A stretch of DNA of 64,000 nucleotides from Toxonevra muliebris. Taxonomy: Eukaryota; Arthropoda; Insecta; Diptera; Pallopteridae. Below, piece by piece: positions 31,662 to 44,723 of this stretch. Positions within the stretch are counted from its first letter, which is position 1, and every line of letters begins with the position of its first letter. Position numbers and translations under genes: made by a program. The stretch lies in NCBI GenBank assembly GCA_963691655.1, contig OY829328.1, positions 12,850,704-12,914,703 of the forward strand, in the 5' to 3' direction. The notes under the pieces were generated by a model, which had not been told where the DNA came from, did not search any database, and was given only the letters and a program-made list of their open reading frames with translations.

Positions 31662-33035
31662 TTTCTTTACTATTTTCTATTTTTGCTCATTATAAAGTTA
31701 TTCAAATTATATTATAATTAATTAGTAAAAACAAATTATATTTCATTTTGATTTCAATAACATTTAATTAGTTTTTGTGCTTACCCACTAGACTCTAATG
31801 AAAAATTGGATATGTAGGCGTCATCAGTAGCCTGCAAATAAAAGAATAACTAAAAATGTTACACAAAAATGCATAAAATTATTAATAATAAATTGCTATA
31901 ATAAGCAGCGCTAGTTTTTTCCAGCAAATTATTGTTTTAGCATATTTCGCATATTTAAGACTTTTTTCTAACGCATGCATATTTTACAGATTTAAAAGAA
32001 ATGCGTTTATTTAAAGCTTTTTTTAAACGTCTTTAATAAAGTATGTATATTGTTAAATAAAAATGCAAAATTAAAGTAAATGGTAGCAAGTTATATTTGT
32101 AGAAAGAGCCATAAGAGAACGATTATGGCAATTTTTGAAGTTTTAAAAAGGTATTCAACATACATATGTACATATGTATTTTATGTTATTCAAGGCACCG
32201 TCGCACATTGTAACGAAGGTGGAAACAATTCAAAAAAGTCAAGTTCGAATATTGATAATATTTGAATGCAGTTCAATTGTTAATACTTCAATTAGATGAG
32301 CTTAAAAAGGATTTTGGAAATTACTTTTATTTTGCCATAAAAAAAAAGTATTGAAAGTCAAGCATGTGCAACAATGACATTTTTTTTTGCAGTAAATACC
32401 ACTTTGGTAGGTTCATTTCTAACTCCTGTAACTTTTTTATTTTTCTTTTAAATATAATGAAAATTTTTCGCAAAGTTATTTGTACTATTCTTTAAGGGCA
32501 TACCCAGTTTTGATGTATTTTCATTTTTCGTTTTGAAGTATCACCATCTTTAAACACACAAAAAAAAAAACCCAAAGTTTAAAAAAAATCGTCCAAAAAC
32601 GTACTCTCTAATTTTTACTTATTTCTTTCAAGCGATACCTCTACAATAATAAAAAAAAAATTTCAGCTGCATATGCTTGCATATTTAGACGTCGTAATCA
32701 ATTTTCTAGCGGAATATACAATGAAAAAAGCAGTTTTTTGAAAAATGTAAACAAAATTTAAGCGGTATCTGAGTTGTACCCCATATATGTACTTATGCAT
32801 ACATATATAAATATATATATTTATATATATGCGTATTAGGGCGTACCAATGTTTTTTTTTTAAATACTCAGACAAAAATTCTATTGGTATTAGATCCTGT
32901 ATGAAGAAAGTATGAAGAAAGTTTGGCAAAAAAATTATCCTACCCCCGTATAACTCGTAAAAGTTGCAAATGTTTTATATGAAACTAATAAATAAAACGA
33001 ATAAATTCATATAGAACAGTAGAAACATTTACGAA
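31662..33035. other. AT-rich intergenic sequence
   Basis: No gene supported. ATATAT-rich microsatellite near 32800-32830; A runs near 32560 and 32650. Confidence 0.55.
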
Positions 33036-33305
33036 TTGTACGGGGGAGTGTTTTTTTCGGAGGATGCTTTTGAAGCAAGACACAAGAAGTTTAGAAAGTG
33101 TCGATTAGAAAATTCAAGAACAACTTCTGGAGAGCCACTTATTTCTGCTAAACGAATAACTTGCAGTAAAAAACAAATGAACGAAAAAGATATTAGTCAG
33201 TTCAATTTTCTTAGAACCAGAAAATAGTGGTCCAGATATAGATTTAGAAATTGTTTTCTCATCTGATTCATCGTCAGACTATGAAGGAGGAAATGAAATT
33301 GAATA
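33036..33305 (+). pseudogene. C-terminal fragment of a transposon-type protein (unclassified)
   Basis: The first frame has FFSEDAFEARHKKFRKCRLE then NSRTTSGE, which recalls the SEEAQEARNKxxRxFRxxHTRK motif of proteins encoded by dispersed insect repeats. A frameshift near 33195-33215 leads into a second frame, FLEPENSGPDIDLEIVFSSD, then an acidic serine-rich SSSDYEGGNEIE ending at TAA (33303-33305). The acidic tail just before a stop suggests the real protein C-terminus. The rest of the gene is not visible upstream. Family placement rests on memory of a motif and is tentative. Confidence 0.45.
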
Positions 33306-33479
33306 AATTTTAAGCAATTTATTTCATTTTAGTAGAAACTATAAGTTTATATATTTAAAAAATTGTATTAACAAATGAGTGAAATAAAATAGTTTGATAA
33401 TACCTAATTATTTATGTATATTATATCAATTGAATGAATTACACAGAAATCATTAAAAAAATATAGATAATCATTGCTG

Positions 33480-33800
33480 TTTTAATATATACCGTAAAAT
33501 ACTTTGACCATATTGGAGATGCCACGCCTACTATTTCGATTTAGATAATTTTTATAAATTGTTATCGTACTCCAATTTTCAAGGCATGAGATTTGGTTCT
33601 ACGACAATTTTGAGCCAAAAAACTGATTTAGGTGCTTGTTTTGTATGGGACGTGCCACGCCCATATTTCCAATCTTGACCATTTTTATTTTAAGAAATGC
33701 TTACAGTATGCACAAAAATTCAAGTTTATTACTTCAAAAGTTTTTGAGATATTGTAATTTTTAGATTCAGCTTATATGGAAAGTGGGCGTGTCCGTTAAC
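33480..33800. repeat. CCACGCC-type dispersed repeat fragment
   Basis: Contains GCCACGCCTAC (33520), GTGCCACGCCCATA (33652) and GTGGGCGTGTCCGTTAACCG (33782), spaced through AT-rich sequence. The same style recurs at about 54235-54430. Fly genomes carry abundant repeats of this type. I cannot assign a transposon class. Confidence 0.4.
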
Positions 33801-34367
33801 CGATTTAGTTGAAATTTGCAAAATTTCTTAATATTTACCTAAAAAATATCTGTGCAAAATTTCATTGTCCTACCACTACTCCTTCTATTTTTGTCCACTC
33901 GTTGTATGGAGACGCTACATTGTGCGTCGCGGCGACAACGAATGAAAGAGTTACATCTCGATGTACCATAGCCAATAGAGCCGGTACCAACTCGATGATG
34001 ATCTAGAGGCTGTGTCTATTCGCTCATATAAAGAATTGTTCGCTAATACAGAGATCGTAGTACAAATGGCATTTATTAAAACAAATTTGTGGATCATAGT
34101 AGTTACCCAATATAAAAAAACTAGGCTTGGTTTTCGTTCATTATCGGAAAAATGGTATAAGGTTTTGTTATATTTTGAGACCCTAGCTTATATTCAAAAA
34201 TAAACATTTTTTTCTCACATACCCACATCGGATTTCTATTCCATATGCTAGTTATTCAGATTTTATGAATAAATTTACAATTTTGGACTAAAAAAAGACC
34301 CATTAGAAGAAGAGATATGACTTTGCAGTGTTAGGCAAAAACTTTCCTTGCACCTTTTACTTCACTT

Positions 34368-34430
34368 CGTCGGCAAAATCCGAATGGTTGCAAGTTCGAG
34401 CTCACAACCCGCCGATGGCATTTGTTTTTT
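34368..34430 (+). repeat. tRNA-like 3' fragment (possible SINE remnant)
   Basis: TTCGTCGGCAAAATCCGAAT, then GGTTGCAAGTTCGAGCTCAC, then AACCCGCC. The AGTTCGAGCTC box and GTTG...CAAC-type arm resemble a Pol III B box and T arm. No A box or flanking duplication was found. Confidence 0.3.
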
Positions 34431-34444
34431 TTTATTAATTTATA

Positions 34445-34873
34445 CTGTAGAACTTCATTAATCCGGATCAATTAAAACCGGCCAATCCAGATTACTCGGG
34501 AATCTGGATTACCAAAAGTAAATTAAAAAGGAAAAACATTTATAAATGCTTATTCATTTATTATAACAAATATTATACATACATACTTCGACGAAAAACT
34601 AAAACAATCCTTTCAAGATAAACGTTAGAAACAACTATAATTAATAAACTCAAAATTGCGAATACACGCTTACATAGCCTCCATTATGTACACGTATCAA
34701 ATAAAGCGTGTAAACGTGTTTCATTCTGCTGGATAATCGGTTATAGCAATATATAAAATGCGATCCAGATTAGTGGAAAAGTGGTCGATCCGGATTACTA
34801 GGAAGATAATAGAAATTTCGAATTTTTTTTAATACTGTCCGAATTACGCCATATCCGGATTAGCGAAGTTCTG
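34445..34873. mobile_element. pogo/Tigger-like MITE
   Basis: The left end after TA reads CTGTAGAACTTCATTAATCC then GGAT. The inverted right end after TA reads CAGAACTTCGCTAATCCGGA. Both match the pogo/Tigger terminal style CAGTRGAACCTCGNTTATCCGG. The interior repeats the TCCGGATTA/TCTGGATTA motif at least six times (near 34487, 34505, 34762, 34791, 34854). No transposase. About 429 bp. Confidence 0.75.
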
Positions 34874-34876
34874 TAT

Positions 34877-36602
34877 ATAAAAAAGTGTATATAAATCCAA
34901 ACAAATTGTCCCACTCTGCATTAACTTTGAATAAGATGGGTGACCGGTTACTTAGAACCAGTCACGGGACATATCACTTGAAGATAATTTACCCCAAATT
35001 TCTCGTAGGAAGCAAACACCTATTTTGGTGCGGGGATGCAGATTGCTAATACTAATCACTGGACGATAGATGTTGAAATTTAGCACTTGAGCACTTAGTT
35101 TCATTACAAATCGTCTGGTGATATTGCCTAATGTGTTATCTTGACCAAAATACATTTCGATCATATTCCTGATATGCTAATTTATGCCAACATCAATTAC
35201 ATGACAGACGGCTCAACAGATTGGAAAGGGCAAGAATAACTCAGTTTTTGATACTGACCAATAACCTATATCCATGTCCTTACCCAACTAAGCACGAAGA
35301 AAGGAAGAGAGAAATCCAGAGAAATGGATTCCCCGGACATTCAAATCTGAGGAAGATTGTGCAGAAAAACCTTATCAATCTTAATTTTCATTGTGTCTAT
35401 ATGCACACGTATGTTTTTAATTTATGCACAAGTAAGTAATGGAAAAGGATATAAAGAAATAAACAAAAGTGCATAAAGTTTACTATGACATCATACTATG
35501 AGTGGATCCACTTATTTCGTTTTTTTATGCAATACGTACTACAATATAAGTGCATATATAGTTACTATGTACAATCATCACATTAGGTATACTGGAACGG
35601 TAAAACACATTGAAGAGCATTTTGTCGTATACATAGATACAGGCGAAAAGGATGGTCTAGACTCTAGAACCTCAACATACTGAAAAAGTCTTAAAGTAAA
35701 TACAGATTTACTTTTAATATTAATATTTTGATCTTTTTTATTAAAACTGACATCAATCGCCACGTGCTAGACAATTTTAATATTTGTTTGTAATATGTAG
35801 CAACGTTTGTACCCTACATACATACTCTTATAAGAAATGCCTACGCAAATGCAAATATGTACAATATAAATTTTTGCTTTACTAGACATTAAGCATCTCA
35901 AGCACATACCATAATTCAAACAAAATCATATAAAAGAACGTGAAGAAACCATGAAATAGGATTATCATATAGGCGAAAAAACGGTAGCGCGTGCGGAATA
36001 TAAGTCAAAATTCAAGTAAATACGCACTAAATAAATGTATAAGATTATATGTACATATGTATGTATGTCCAATGTACATATTGCATACATAAGATTAAAA
36101 ATGACGGTAGCAAAAAATTTAGCAATGTATTAATATATTAAATTTAAATGCGCTGATTTTCAAATGTAATGGATTAATGCCTAAATTCCTAACACGCTGA
36201 AAAAACTCATTTAAATTCGTATGCATAAATTTACTTATTTTGCTCAAATTTTGTGTGAAAACGATTTCTTGCGATGCATCGAGATGAAGTGAATGTCAAA
36301 TCAAATCAAAAGCCAACTTGCAAAATTGACGGAACGAGAACTTGTCATCATACTCAGTAGAATTCGACCGAACGTTCGGCATTGGCTTCGCTTCGGCCAG
36401 GTTCGACTATAAATTTGGTGTTCGGATTCGGCCAAAAACTGGACGAACATTAGCCAAATACAAGAATATTGCCACCATAATTCCAATTACCGGTAAAAAG
36501 TAGCTGCGCAAAAAAATATTTTGTTGATTAAACAATTCCTAATCTACTGTCATTGCTGGAAGGTTGAAAAACATTTATTATATTATTTTATCATGTACCC
36601 AT
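34877..36602. other. AT-rich intergenic sequence
   Basis: No supported gene. A less AT-rich stretch at 34940-35360 has open frames on both strands without a recognised domain. A GTTCGGC-rich patch at 36355-36450 includes the palindrome CCGAACGTTCGG and resembles MITE interiors. CATACATA microsatellite near 36050-36090. Confidence 0.45.
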
Positions 36603-36613
36603 CTATAGACACC
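36603..36613. repeat. Left target-site duplication of LINE fragment
   Basis: CTATAGACACC, repeated at 37179-37189 after the AACCT tail. One terminal base is ambiguous. Confidence 0.75.
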
Positions 36614-37178
36614 AGGGCAGGGTCATCAATGCCTGCCAGTGACGCAATCAACACGCTACTACCACCGTTTTGTGTTACAGCAGGGGCAATAGGAGAGTGG
36701 TTAACTGAATCCACAAACAGAGCTTGGTCGGCTAGAGTAGATTGCAGGATTGCACGTATCCTGTGGCCACGACTAAACATTAAGAGGACGAAAAGTATTT
36801 TGCGACTCGATAAACATGCTGTGCACATGGTGTCGGGTGTTATCACCGGTCACTGCGCTGTGGGTGTAATGTTATGCAAATGGCGACTATCGACCAATGA
36901 TATATGCAGAGGCTGTGGAGACGAAGATGCTGTGGAATCGGTCGAGCATCTGCTATGCCACTGTCCCTCATTTCAGGAACGACGGCTCCGAACTCTCGGG
37001 GCAGCGTTCTTTGACGGACTAACAGACATAGGTGATGCACAGATTTCAGATTTACACAGCTTTCTCGTCAAGACTGGGTGGTTTCCAAAGGTTCCAGTCT
37101 GGATCCGCAAGGAACCAAACAAATATAAAATGAAGGGCATAACAATGGGCCTAATAAGGCCTCCTTCTTTAACCTAAC
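36614..37178 (+). mobile_element. 5'-truncated RNase H-clade LINE, 3' end, frame intact
   Basis: The open frame is uninterrupted from the junction to the stop before 37180. The LINE part begins about AGSSMPASDAINTLLPPFCV and shows the region after the RNase H core: GEWLTESTNRAWSARVDC, then RILWPRLNIKRTKSILRLDK, then VSGVITGHCAVG. A C-terminal zinc knuckle follows, CRGCGDEDAVESVEHLLCHC, then LRTLGAAFF and DLHSFLVKTGWF. CxxC....HxxxxC spacing is intact. The tail has ATGGGCCTAATAAGGCCTCC and ends in two AACCT units, like the fragment at 4664-5509, so the two are related families. The start at 36521 in the raw frame is chance host sequence upstream of the junction. Absence of lesions implies a younger insertion. 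Confidence 0.9.
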
Positions 37179-37189
37179 CTATAGACACC

Positions 37190-37726
37190 TAAGTAAAGTC
37201 AGGTTAAGAATAAATTTACTCCGCTTTTCGAAAAATTTTAAAATATGCGCCTCTGATCCGCTTCATCCAGGATTTATTTTGACTTTTTATACGCCAACTC
37301 GATTTTGGCATTCCCTAAAGAACCACACAAATATTCGGAAAGTATTTATATTTGAATTTAGCAGACTACCTACCTATTTAACCAGTTATTTATGTTACCT
37401 CATAACACGAAATATTTCGAAAATTAATTTGATTAATAACAAATTTAGAAATTGCTCATAGTCTACTTCTAAATTAATGCATAGGAAACTTAAAACTTTT
37501 TCTTGAACCTAAATATTAATTTTTGCATGGTGATCTAAAACAATGAAGATTTGGGAAATGAAGATCCGAAACATGAAAAGTATTTTGTTCTAAATATCGC
37601 TCATTTACTAAAAGACTGTCACAACTCAAAAAACGCGATTTTGCAGAAAACGCGTTTTCAATTGACTCCCACTTTGCAGAAAAAAGAAGAAATTTTATAG
37701 TTCTCACGCGCAGAGTATACTAGATA
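37190..37726. other. AT-rich intergenic sequence
   Basis: No gene or element end recognised. ACTAAAAGACTGTCACAACTCAAAA near 37609-37632 has an inverted partner TTTTTGACTTATGACAGTCTTTTAGT near 38107-38131, so this spacer and 38038-38150 may be arms of a larger foldback around the TTAA element. Confidence 0.5.
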
Positions 37727-37730
37727 TTAA

Positions 37731-38033
37731 CACTTTTGCAGACAATCAAAATTGTATCGAGGTGCAAAAAGAGACACATGGCGGCTCTCTTAAAGTAATC
37801 GTAATATTTATATGTTGATTATACACGTTTTTCCCAAGTCCTAACAATATCACCTTCTATTAGTTATGTACACTGAATACTAAAGCATTTACTTCGATAT
37901 ATAGATCAGTTCTGTTGTGAATTTTGTGGACGCGAAATAGAATTGAATGCCGAAATTTGTATTATAGATTTGAATGCTATAGCATTGTGACACCATGAAA
38001 ATGAATGTTATAGCATTCACATCCGCGAAAGTG
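37731..38033. mobile_element. TTAA-flanked MITE, second copy of the 31388-31656 family
   Basis: Flanked by TTAA (37727-37730 and 38034-38037). The ends read CACTTTTGCAGACAATC and, inverted, CACTTTCGCGGATGTGA. It carries two palindromic motifs, GAATGCTATAGCATT (37972-37986) and GAATGTTATAGCATTC (38003-38018). Its left half is nearly the same as the 31388 copy (ATTGTATCGAGGTGCAAAAA and following). Confidence 0.8.
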
Positions 38034-38149
38034 TTAATATGAAATTTTTACACAATATTAAGCGTGGCATAATGAATAATTCTGCAGCATTAACTCAAAA
38101 ATCGTGTTTTTTGACTTATGACAGTCTTTTAGTAAATGAGCGATATGTA

Positions 38150-39215
38150 GGTAGTTATATTAATCTAAAATAAAAGCTTTCAGAAAGTATCGTTCTCCAT
38201 TTTCTATTTTCATTTTTGCACTAATGGGTTAAAGGGTTAAATTAATGTAAAAAAATTTATATTTGTTTATTTTATTTGCATCCAAAATACGGGTTAGTAA
38301 GCCTGATAAAAGAACCATTATTTACAAAAAAATTTTCAAAATTTCTAAATCCCCTTAAATGAAATTATTACCATTATATTTTTTTTGTTTATGCACTCAT
38401 GAATGAAATTAAAATATATCTGCATTTGGTTTATTTTGATCATTTTACTCCCTGGACAGATTTAGTTTTTTGAGCTTACAGTGTAATTAAGGGAGATTTT
38501 GGAATAAGTGATCCCTCTGGATAATTGCACCAAAAACTGTGCATGTGTTCAATTAAGTGAAAACTACTGCATTTAAAATACTTCGTTTACTTTTGCTGGC
38601 ATTATTATATAAATAAACAGTATTTAAAATGATTTATTAATTTTAGAAATTAATAACAATAACCACAACCAATGAAATACGATATGGAATAAATTATGGT
38701 GCGATGACAATAATGTTGTTGACGAGTTTTTATAATTTTTGTTGTTGCTCTTTTTTCTTTGAATTGTGATTCAAACTCAAATATCGTACATGTTATCTAA
38801 ACGGATTTTCTACTGTAATATGTTGTTGTTGTGTTATTGTATTTGCCCACAATTGTTGCTGGTCCAACATACGAGGAATGATTGTTGCTTTGATTGCGCA
38901 TAATTGAACGATTTGAGGGGCCACGTGCCACCATCGTCATTAAGTGCGATGATAACAGACTTCAACTTCGGTTGTATGTATACACAATGGTTAGCGGTTT
39001 GTGTTTTCATGATTGCAAGGTTCACGTATGATTGATTAATATGCTAAAATAAACTGGATTGCAATTCAAAAAGAGGCTAAGTACCATAGAGAGGGGATTT
39101 TTTGTTTTTGTTTTTATTACAGGCAAACATTTGAGTTATTTGAAAATCCTAATGAACATTATAAAACATTAGTATTTTATCTTTAAAATAAATTGAAACA
39201 TTTACTTAAAAGATT
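38150..39215. other. AT-rich intergenic sequence
   Basis: No gene supported; GTTGTTGTG-type tracts near 38710-38830. Confidence 0.5.
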
Positions 39216-39668
39216 TGCACGCACAGACACGACCAAGTCGCAACGATGTCGCAGCGTTTTCGGCGCTTCAAAATCTCATACTTCGAAATCGCACGTTACC
39301 TCACACTGTCGCGATTTTGTTGCTTTAAAGTCGCAACAGCTGTTTTACTTTTTGCTTTATTTTTCTGCGCAAAAAAATAAAAAGGATAAACTTTTTGTTA
39401 TAAAATAAAGTAAAAAGCGATGTTTCCGCACATTTTCTATTAACTTTTCCCTATCGAACATGTTTCAATAATTTTTTTTGTTGAAGAACTTTCCTATCAT
39501 AAATGAAATAAAAGAAAATGATGAAGAAGAAAAAAATCGCAGTAAAACCGCGATGAGCTGCGTCTTCAGCGCGGCAAAACAGAAAAATGGTTATGTTCGA
39601 AAAACACTTTGCGACTTTAACGCGACATTAACGCGTGTTGCTACGACAAAGTCGCGTCTATGCGTGCA
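39216..39668. mobile_element. Inverted-repeat MITE rich in GTCGC motifs
   Basis: Ends TGCACGCACAGACACGACC (left) and, inverted from the right, TGCACGCATAGACGCGAC. The interior repeats AAGTCGC/GTCGCAAC in both orientations, for example AAGTCGCAACGATGTCGCAG on the left and TTTGCGACTTTAACGCGAC on the right. The centre (39350-39540) is A/T-rich. No coding capacity. hAT-like by style; target duplication not clear. Confidence 0.65.
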
Positions 39669-42600
39669 TACCTTAACTCTAAAACATGCGTTTTATTTTC
39701 ATATTCTGCATGCATTTACCTTTTTAGTACTTGAACACATTAAACTTTTAACCCTTAAATTTTGATTGAGGGAGTATTTGCCAAAAATTTGTATGTATTA
39801 CATACAAATACAAATTTTTGATGTGTAAAAACATCTTTGCTCACTGTTGGGGCCAATTTAGTGTGCTATTATCATGAAATGTATTGTTCTGCTATCTATC
39901 TATTTTCAAAACACACGACTGAGACCAAATTAGCTATTCTCATACATGGTAGAGAAGAAAATTATTAAATTTCACAACAGAATATCGAGCCATAATCTTC
40001 AAATTATCGTATGATAAGAGATAAAAAGTGAATTTTACAGGAGGTCCGAATTACAGTTTTAAGTATGTATATTCATCCCTTTCTAGCACATTGTATTTTT
40101 GTCATATTCTGTTGCGAATTTTAATTATACTTTTTTTGTTTGCGCTCGTTATTCTTAGTTTCTTTTGCAAATATTTGCGGAAGAAAATGTTCGTCGAACA
40201 TCGAGCACCAATTTAACCAGGTACCTTACGGGTCAATCCTTCTGCGTGTCAGTGCCAATTTTCAATTGCAATTTTCTACTCTCATTTACACAAATACATT
40301 TACATTATTATAATGTAATTCCCCGAGCATTTTGGGGTGATCGCTAGAATTTTCTATTTAGGATTCTTAAAAGTAAAATCCTAACTATTTATTGTGATTC
40401 CTCAATTATTTTCTGAATAAAATTTATAAATTCCACAATTCCAACTCAGTTTATATTTCATTCTGAGCCCTTTAGAAAAAAAATCAGATGACAATGAAAT
40501 ATGCAATAAGTATATATGTAAGTATGTATACAACAAAAATTTCTATTCAATGCTGAAGACGAATGAGAATGATTAAAGACGAAAGAGAATGTAATTGCAT
40601 TTCTACTCGTGTATGTATGTATGTATCATTGATGCCTTCAGCAGCAGTAGTAGAGACAGCTAGTATTAAGAAACTGCTTCATCACCTACTCAACTCACTT
40701 CAGCTTCATCTCTAGCTTCAGTTTACAACACATTAAACATGACTGCAACATTCTTTTGCAATCTTTAAAATTGCTCTGAAATGGAATGTAGTTGATTGCA
40801 TAGTTGCAACTTGTCTTTGATTGCTGAATCCATACTAAATTTCATTTTGTTATTGTTATCTTGCTCGAAGTACTTGTGAAAATTTTGCTAGGTTCATTCA
40901 ACTTAACTTAGAATTTCATTGCATTGTCTTATTCAGCAAATGCATTAATTATTTTTATTCACTTTAAAATGTCATTTAATATTTTTTTAATTTGTGCTTG
41001 TCTTCAGTCTTTGTGTAAAATATTCTAGTTAAATAATTCTTTGATCTATATGCTGTCGATATTAATTTCTTTAATACTCTTCAAGGCAAAAGTAAGTCCA
41101 AGATGAAAAACTTTTGAGAAAATCAATTGTCTGTAATATTTGTTTATACCATAAGAAGAAAGTCACTCACTTCAAAAGTATTTGTTTGTTTGTTTGTTTG
41201 TCTCTCTTTAATAACGTGTAAATGAAACAAAATAAAATGATGTGTGGAGTAGTAAACTTGAGGGATATGAATATTGGCATTTCGCGGAATCCATTACCAA
41301 TATTGTTTCTTAAGATGCAAATGTCGAGACAAGCAAAAAAAGAAAACAAAACAAAAATGCTTACGCTGATTTTTTTAACGTATGTAGGTGTACCCAAAAT
41401 ATTAAGTACATATACCTATTTGTCTACCTACTAACCTGCCTACAACATACTTTTGCACCTTTACGCTCAAACTTTGTACAAATACGTATATATAAAATTT
41501 TATAAAATTCTTTAACAATTTTTTTTTAAAGTCTTTATAAATTAACTTTGCTGTCAAAGATACGAAGCAACTGTAAATATTTTGTGGTTTTTTGTTAATT
41601 TTTAGCAAAAGTTTTACAAAGTTCAGTATTGTATAAAAGTCAAAAACATTTTATCTTAATTATAGATACATGTTATTGACTTGTATCCGTGAGGGATTAT
41701 GTTTCGGATAAGCGTAAGAAGATGTTAGTGTAGTAGTAACTATCAAAAAAAGAGAAATTCCTGGCTAATGATATGCATCGTTTAAATAAGACAACCACAC
41801 ACCACTTCGCTACTATCATCATTAGTAAGCACTAGTGGGTGGAGAGATTTCCTAAGGGGGGGCTTTAATTTTTTTCTGCCTTTAAACTTTTTTCTGCGTA
41901 ATAAACCTACGATCAAAATGCATGAGATTTTTTTAAGTAAGAAGAGAAGGTGTTAACCCCAAAACTATATTTGTTAGTGGTCTACGTTTGAGGCTGCTCA
42001 CACGGGCGCAAGCATGAACGCCTTTCTGAAGGATAGAGGTGGAAAAACCTCAAAATCACAAACCATGACGGTGAATAAAATAGTACTGTTTGATATAAAG
42101 TTAAGTGAAGGAACCACATTTTTAAGAAGAACTTTTATGGTTTTATTAGGATAGTTTCAAAAACTATAAATATGGATTTTTTTGACTAATGTACTAACAT
42201 TGATTCTTACAACACAATTGGTAGCATTCTTTAGGTCATGGATACTACGAAGTAAGTGGATGTTGAGGTTACAGTAATATTGTTAAATACTGATTAATAT
42301 GTGTACCTCAAAAATATATTTCACCATGAAAACAATTCTCAGATTACTTTAAAATTGGAAGATACTTTCTTTCCCATAAAAAAATCGAGTGTCCTGCGCA
42401 CCTTTGAGGTATAAATAACCAAATGAGATCTCTTTTTTCAGCAGCAAAATATTTAGTGGTTATATGACTGTGAAGGATTTTATCTCTTATTAATTAAACA
42501 TAAATAATAATAAAAATACGGGAATGTTTGCTGGGTCAAAGTGCAATACTAATTACAGTCGGAAGAATAAGGATTCCGTTAGATGATAATTTATGCTACC

Positions 42601-44700
42601 ACACTTTGTATAGCAATCAATGCATTTCTTATTGTTGAATTTTCAATCGAGTTAAGTAGTGATTGAAGAAAAAACAAGGAGCACCTCGGAATAACATAAC
42701 TAAAAAAAAATAAAACGGACTTTTTTGTGAGCTTATTCAAAAAATATAATGTCTAGCTCCCTTTGAAAAATCATTTCATAAGTCATTTAGATCCATTTGT
42801 AGTTCACCAGTTAAGGTGCTCAAACTCTTTCGAGTGTAACTGAGCCAAATACTTAGATCGTTCTAATTTTGTTTTAATTGAAACGAGGATATTTTTGTTG
42901 CCATTTTATGTGTAAAATGTTCCTTTATATTAATCATAATGCAAGTCATATATTTTCTGATGTAATATCTAAGTACATAAAAATATTTAAATAATTCGAT
43001 TTATTCAAAAATTGTTGTTATATTCCCGTTCAATGTTTTTAGCACAATTAGTGTTGTTCGAATATCGGGATGTAAAAGTATCGGTGAGAAGTATCGATGC
43101 TAACAAAGTATCGGAGAAAAATACACGATACTTACTCCTATCGGCTCAATCGAATAAGTAATATTATTTATTATGTGAATAATACAGTGCATATCCATAC
43201 ATAGAATACTTATAACATTGTGCAACAATCTTTTTGGTTGTTCAATCTGAACAATTTTGTCGAAGAGAGTATGAATAAATCCCGAACCACTTTTGGGATA
43301 TGGTTAATACAAAAAATAGTAGAATTTGTATCGTATTGCATGCGCAATACGCTTGTTGATCATAAAATGCGACTCTGCACTAACATGATGAATATGGAAG
43401 GCGGGAAGATGGTTTCGGCTCAGGAGTCTAGTTGTCATTTTTGAATTCAACTATTATTGTTATTATTGAATCAGGCAGAGTAGAAGTATTTAGAGGTATA
43501 TGCATTTTTTTCAAAAAGTAGCCACTTTGAATTTTTGACAAGTAAGAGGAACATTTTAGAGATGCATTTTTTGAAATTTTTTGAAATGGTATGAAAGTGA
43601 GTTTTAGTAGTAGATTATTAATACTACTTTTATTACTTAATACTAAGTTATAAATTTTATTTATAAAAAAAAAACTATAACTATATGTTATTTAAATTTT
43701 AATTCTTTATTAGCAAAAACCCTGAACATGTTAAGAGCTAAAAAATAATATAAAAATCAGTAAATAATTCATCCTATGCCCATGCAATACTATGCAAATT
43801 ATTTTCTTTTAAATTCTCACTTGAAAATTGAACTATGAAAGTACAACGCTGTTGCAAAAGAAAAAATAGTGTCAAAACAAATGTTTTTCAAATTGTCAAA
43901 GTTCCTCTTACTTGTCAAAATGTATCTACATTCTTAATTCTTCTGCCTTGCAATTAAGTAAAAGTGAAAGAAGAACAATAAAAGTGTTTTTTCCCAGTAT
44001 TGGTTTTTCCACTAAATTTCTTCTGCTCGGCCCTGTGCCGAAACAGAATTTGGAAAAATTACGGAAAGCACCTGAATCTCTAAAACAGACCAAACACTTT
44101 GCAATTTTTAATTACTACCTATATATGTATGACTTCTTTCATTTGGTACTTGAATCATTCACATCCCATACAATGACGTGAAATTTGGATTACTTTATAA
44201 AGCTGGCGTGCCCACGTTCAACGATCAAAATTTTCAACAAACGTATCCACAATGGTTGCGTTCAGAAGACACACAAAACTTTAAACTGTTGCTTGTAAAT
44301 TGCCAACTGTTGTTTTTAAACTATTTTAAAATTGTTGAGAATCAACATATTGACATGAAAAAGCGGAAAAATATGATGGAAAAAATGGCATCCAATTAAA
44401 AACACACAACTACGCGTTCAGAAGACACGCTCTACTCTGTTGGCCAACAGCTTTGTCTTCTGAATACAATTAGCGGGGAAACATTTATGATCACTTTATA
44501 AACTGCAACGAAAAAAATTTAAGAGAATGCATAAATAACCCGTTCACATAGTAAACATCAGCGAACTTATAGAGTTCGTAAATCAAACGAAATGGATTTA
44601 ACCTCAGGTGTAAATCATTATTCAAAATGAAACAACTGTCACGAGGTGCTGAGGTTTTATGGTGTTAAAAAGGCAGTTACCGTTTTAATTGAACCGAATC
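39669..44700. other. AT-rich intergenic sequence with scattered repeat fragments
   Basis: No gene supported over 5 kb. Items seen: a (TTTG)n tract near 41178-41200; CTAGTGGGTGGAGAG with a GGGGGGG run near 41830-41865, resembling the CACTAG/poly-G MITEs; ATATTCCCGTTCAATGTTTT at about 43021-43040, which is inverted relative to 49432-49450; and TTCAGAAGACA at 44259 and 44417 with an inverted TGTCTTCTGAA near 44455. Two frames at 43912-44181 and 44178-44399 overlap end to end but have no recognised domain. Confidence 0.4.
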
Positions 44701-44723
44701 ATTAAGGCCCTTATTATGAACTG

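Noticed and set aside
32663..32929. 88-codon minus-strand frame
   Set aside because: Translates an ATATAT microsatellite (IYINIYIYICMHKYIYG); no coding signal.
35221..35439. Penelope-like or LINE reverse transcriptase piece
   Set aside because: EERKREIQRNGFP loosely recalls an RT-adjacent motif, but no catalytic or second motif is present.
36355..36450. GTTCGGC-rich patch as a MITE
   Set aside because: CCGAACGTTCGG and repeated TTCGGC are seen, but no terminal repeats or target duplication could be placed.
36521..36613. N-terminal extension of the LINE frame
   Set aside because: This part lies upstream of the target duplication, so it is host DNA read through by chance.
44258..44465. TTCAGAAGACA direct and inverted repeats as element ends
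   Set aside because: Only 11-13 bp match and the three occurrences are inconsistently oriented; no supporting flank structure.
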